Part shown: piece after piece, positions 23,737-24,009 of the stretch
How the letters are laid out: every line of letters begins with the position of its first letter
Position numbering within the stretch: position 1 is the stretch's first letter
Assembly (NCBI GenBank): GCA_037143335.1
Contig: JBAWZA010000026.1
Coordinates: forward strand, 1-24,009
Source: PALSA-1296 sp037143335
GTDB taxonomy: Bacteria; Bacteroidota; Ignavibacteria; Palsa-1295
DNA length: 24,009 nt
Direction: 5' to 3'
The notes under the pieces: generated by a model
Told to the model about the DNA's origin: nothing
Seen by the model: only the letters and a program-made list of their open reading frames with translations
Databases searched by the model: none
Program-made: the position numbers and the translations under genes

Positions 23737-24009
23737 ATGCTACGATACTCCGTTCTAATTTTTCTTTTCTTTAGTGGTTGTGCACTTTTTTATTCGGAGA
23801 CAAAGGTCGAGAAGAAAAAACCGTTATATGAAATGTCCACATCGCCGCTCGATGAGGAATTTTTTCATTCTCCTGCATTCGATATTGCCGGCCACTTTCC
23901 AGCTGGTTGGCTTCAAGTAAATACCGAGTCCATTCCTGAACTTGAGAACATTCTCTGCGTCTATACCGATGCTCAACGTGCATTTGCACTAGCGCTTACA
24001 GAAATCGCC
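23737..24009 (+). CDS. Lipoprotein, unknown function (3' truncated by window edge)
   Basis: 91 codons open to the window end. MLRYSVLIFLFFSGC gives a signal peptide and lipobox, lipidated at C15. Another in-frame ATG at 23704 would add 11 residues (MISQTTTHNAQ) but places the lipobox less well, so 23737 is preferred. After the Cys come a charged linker (ETKVEKKKP), then FFHSPAFDIAGHFPAGWLQV and ENILCVYTDAQRAFALALTE. No family is recognised. It lies 82 bases after the PorV-like gene on the same strand, so may be its partner. Confidence 0.75.
   Translation, partial: MLRYSVLIFLFFSGCALFYSETKVEKKKPLYEMSTSPLDEEFFHSPAFDIAGHFPAGWLQVNTESIPELENILCVYTDAQRAFALALTEIA

Noticed and set aside
1..24009. CRISPR arrays, tRNA or rRNA genes, insertion sequences
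   Set aside because: No regularly spaced repeats, cloverleaf-like segments, transposase-like proteins or terminal inverted repeats were seen in the short intergenic regions.

Overview
The window looks like chromosomal DNA of a Gram-negative member of the Bacteroidota/Chlorobi (FCB) lineage, plausibly a Kapabacteria- or Ignavibacteria-like organism. The evidence is two proteins ending in type IX secretion (T9SS) type A sorting domains, a PorV/PorQ-family outer-membrane protein, a GWxTD-type domain protein, several lipoproteins, moderate GC, and translation starts that almost all lack a Shine-Dalgarno (SD) sequence. The genus assignment is inference. I see no mobile element, CRISPR array, rRNA or tRNA, and no gene-free stretch longer than about 175 bases.

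Layout. (1) 1-5107, all +: the 3' part of atpA, an exported GWxTD-like protein lying between atpA and atpG, atpG, a yggS-type PLP-homeostasis gene, a DivIVA-domain gene, and a staphylococcal-nuclease-like lipoprotein that overlaps the DivIVA gene by 4 bases. (2) 5200-5853, +: a membrane-anchored monohaem c-type cytochrome ending at a symmetric terminator. (3) 7919-5945, -: a transketolase split into N- and C-terminal subunit genes. (4) 8091-10561, +: an HU/IHF protein, a membrane-anchored TPR protein and RmuC. (5) 10666-14120, +: a DUF1800/DUF1501 pair, both with twin-arginine signals, the second also with a T9SS sorting domain. (6) 14285-15701, +: a probable HTH plus TPR protein interrupted by an apparent single-base frameshift. 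(7) 18067-15767, -: a large secreted protein made of about five repeated beta-rich modules plus a T9SS sorting domain. (8) 18243-21645: glycogen synthase (+) and glucosamine-6-phosphate synthase (-), tail to tail and 13 bases apart. (9) 21777-24009, +: truA, a PorV/PorQ-family protein and the start of a lipoprotein cut by the window end.

How the genes fit together. Most are core energy, sugar-phosphate, cell-envelope and tRNA/DNA-maintenance functions. The accessory theme is export: Tat and Sec signal peptides, lipoboxes, T9SS cargo and a PorV-like outer-membrane protein. The less ordinary points are the exported GWxTD-like gene inside the ATP synthase operon, the combination of a Tat signal and a T9SS sorting domain on the DUF1501 protein, the frameshifted HTH/TPR gene, the modular T9SS cargo, and the single perfect SD sequence in front of the DUF1501 gene. 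I did not find a clearly new multi-gene system. These are separate leads.
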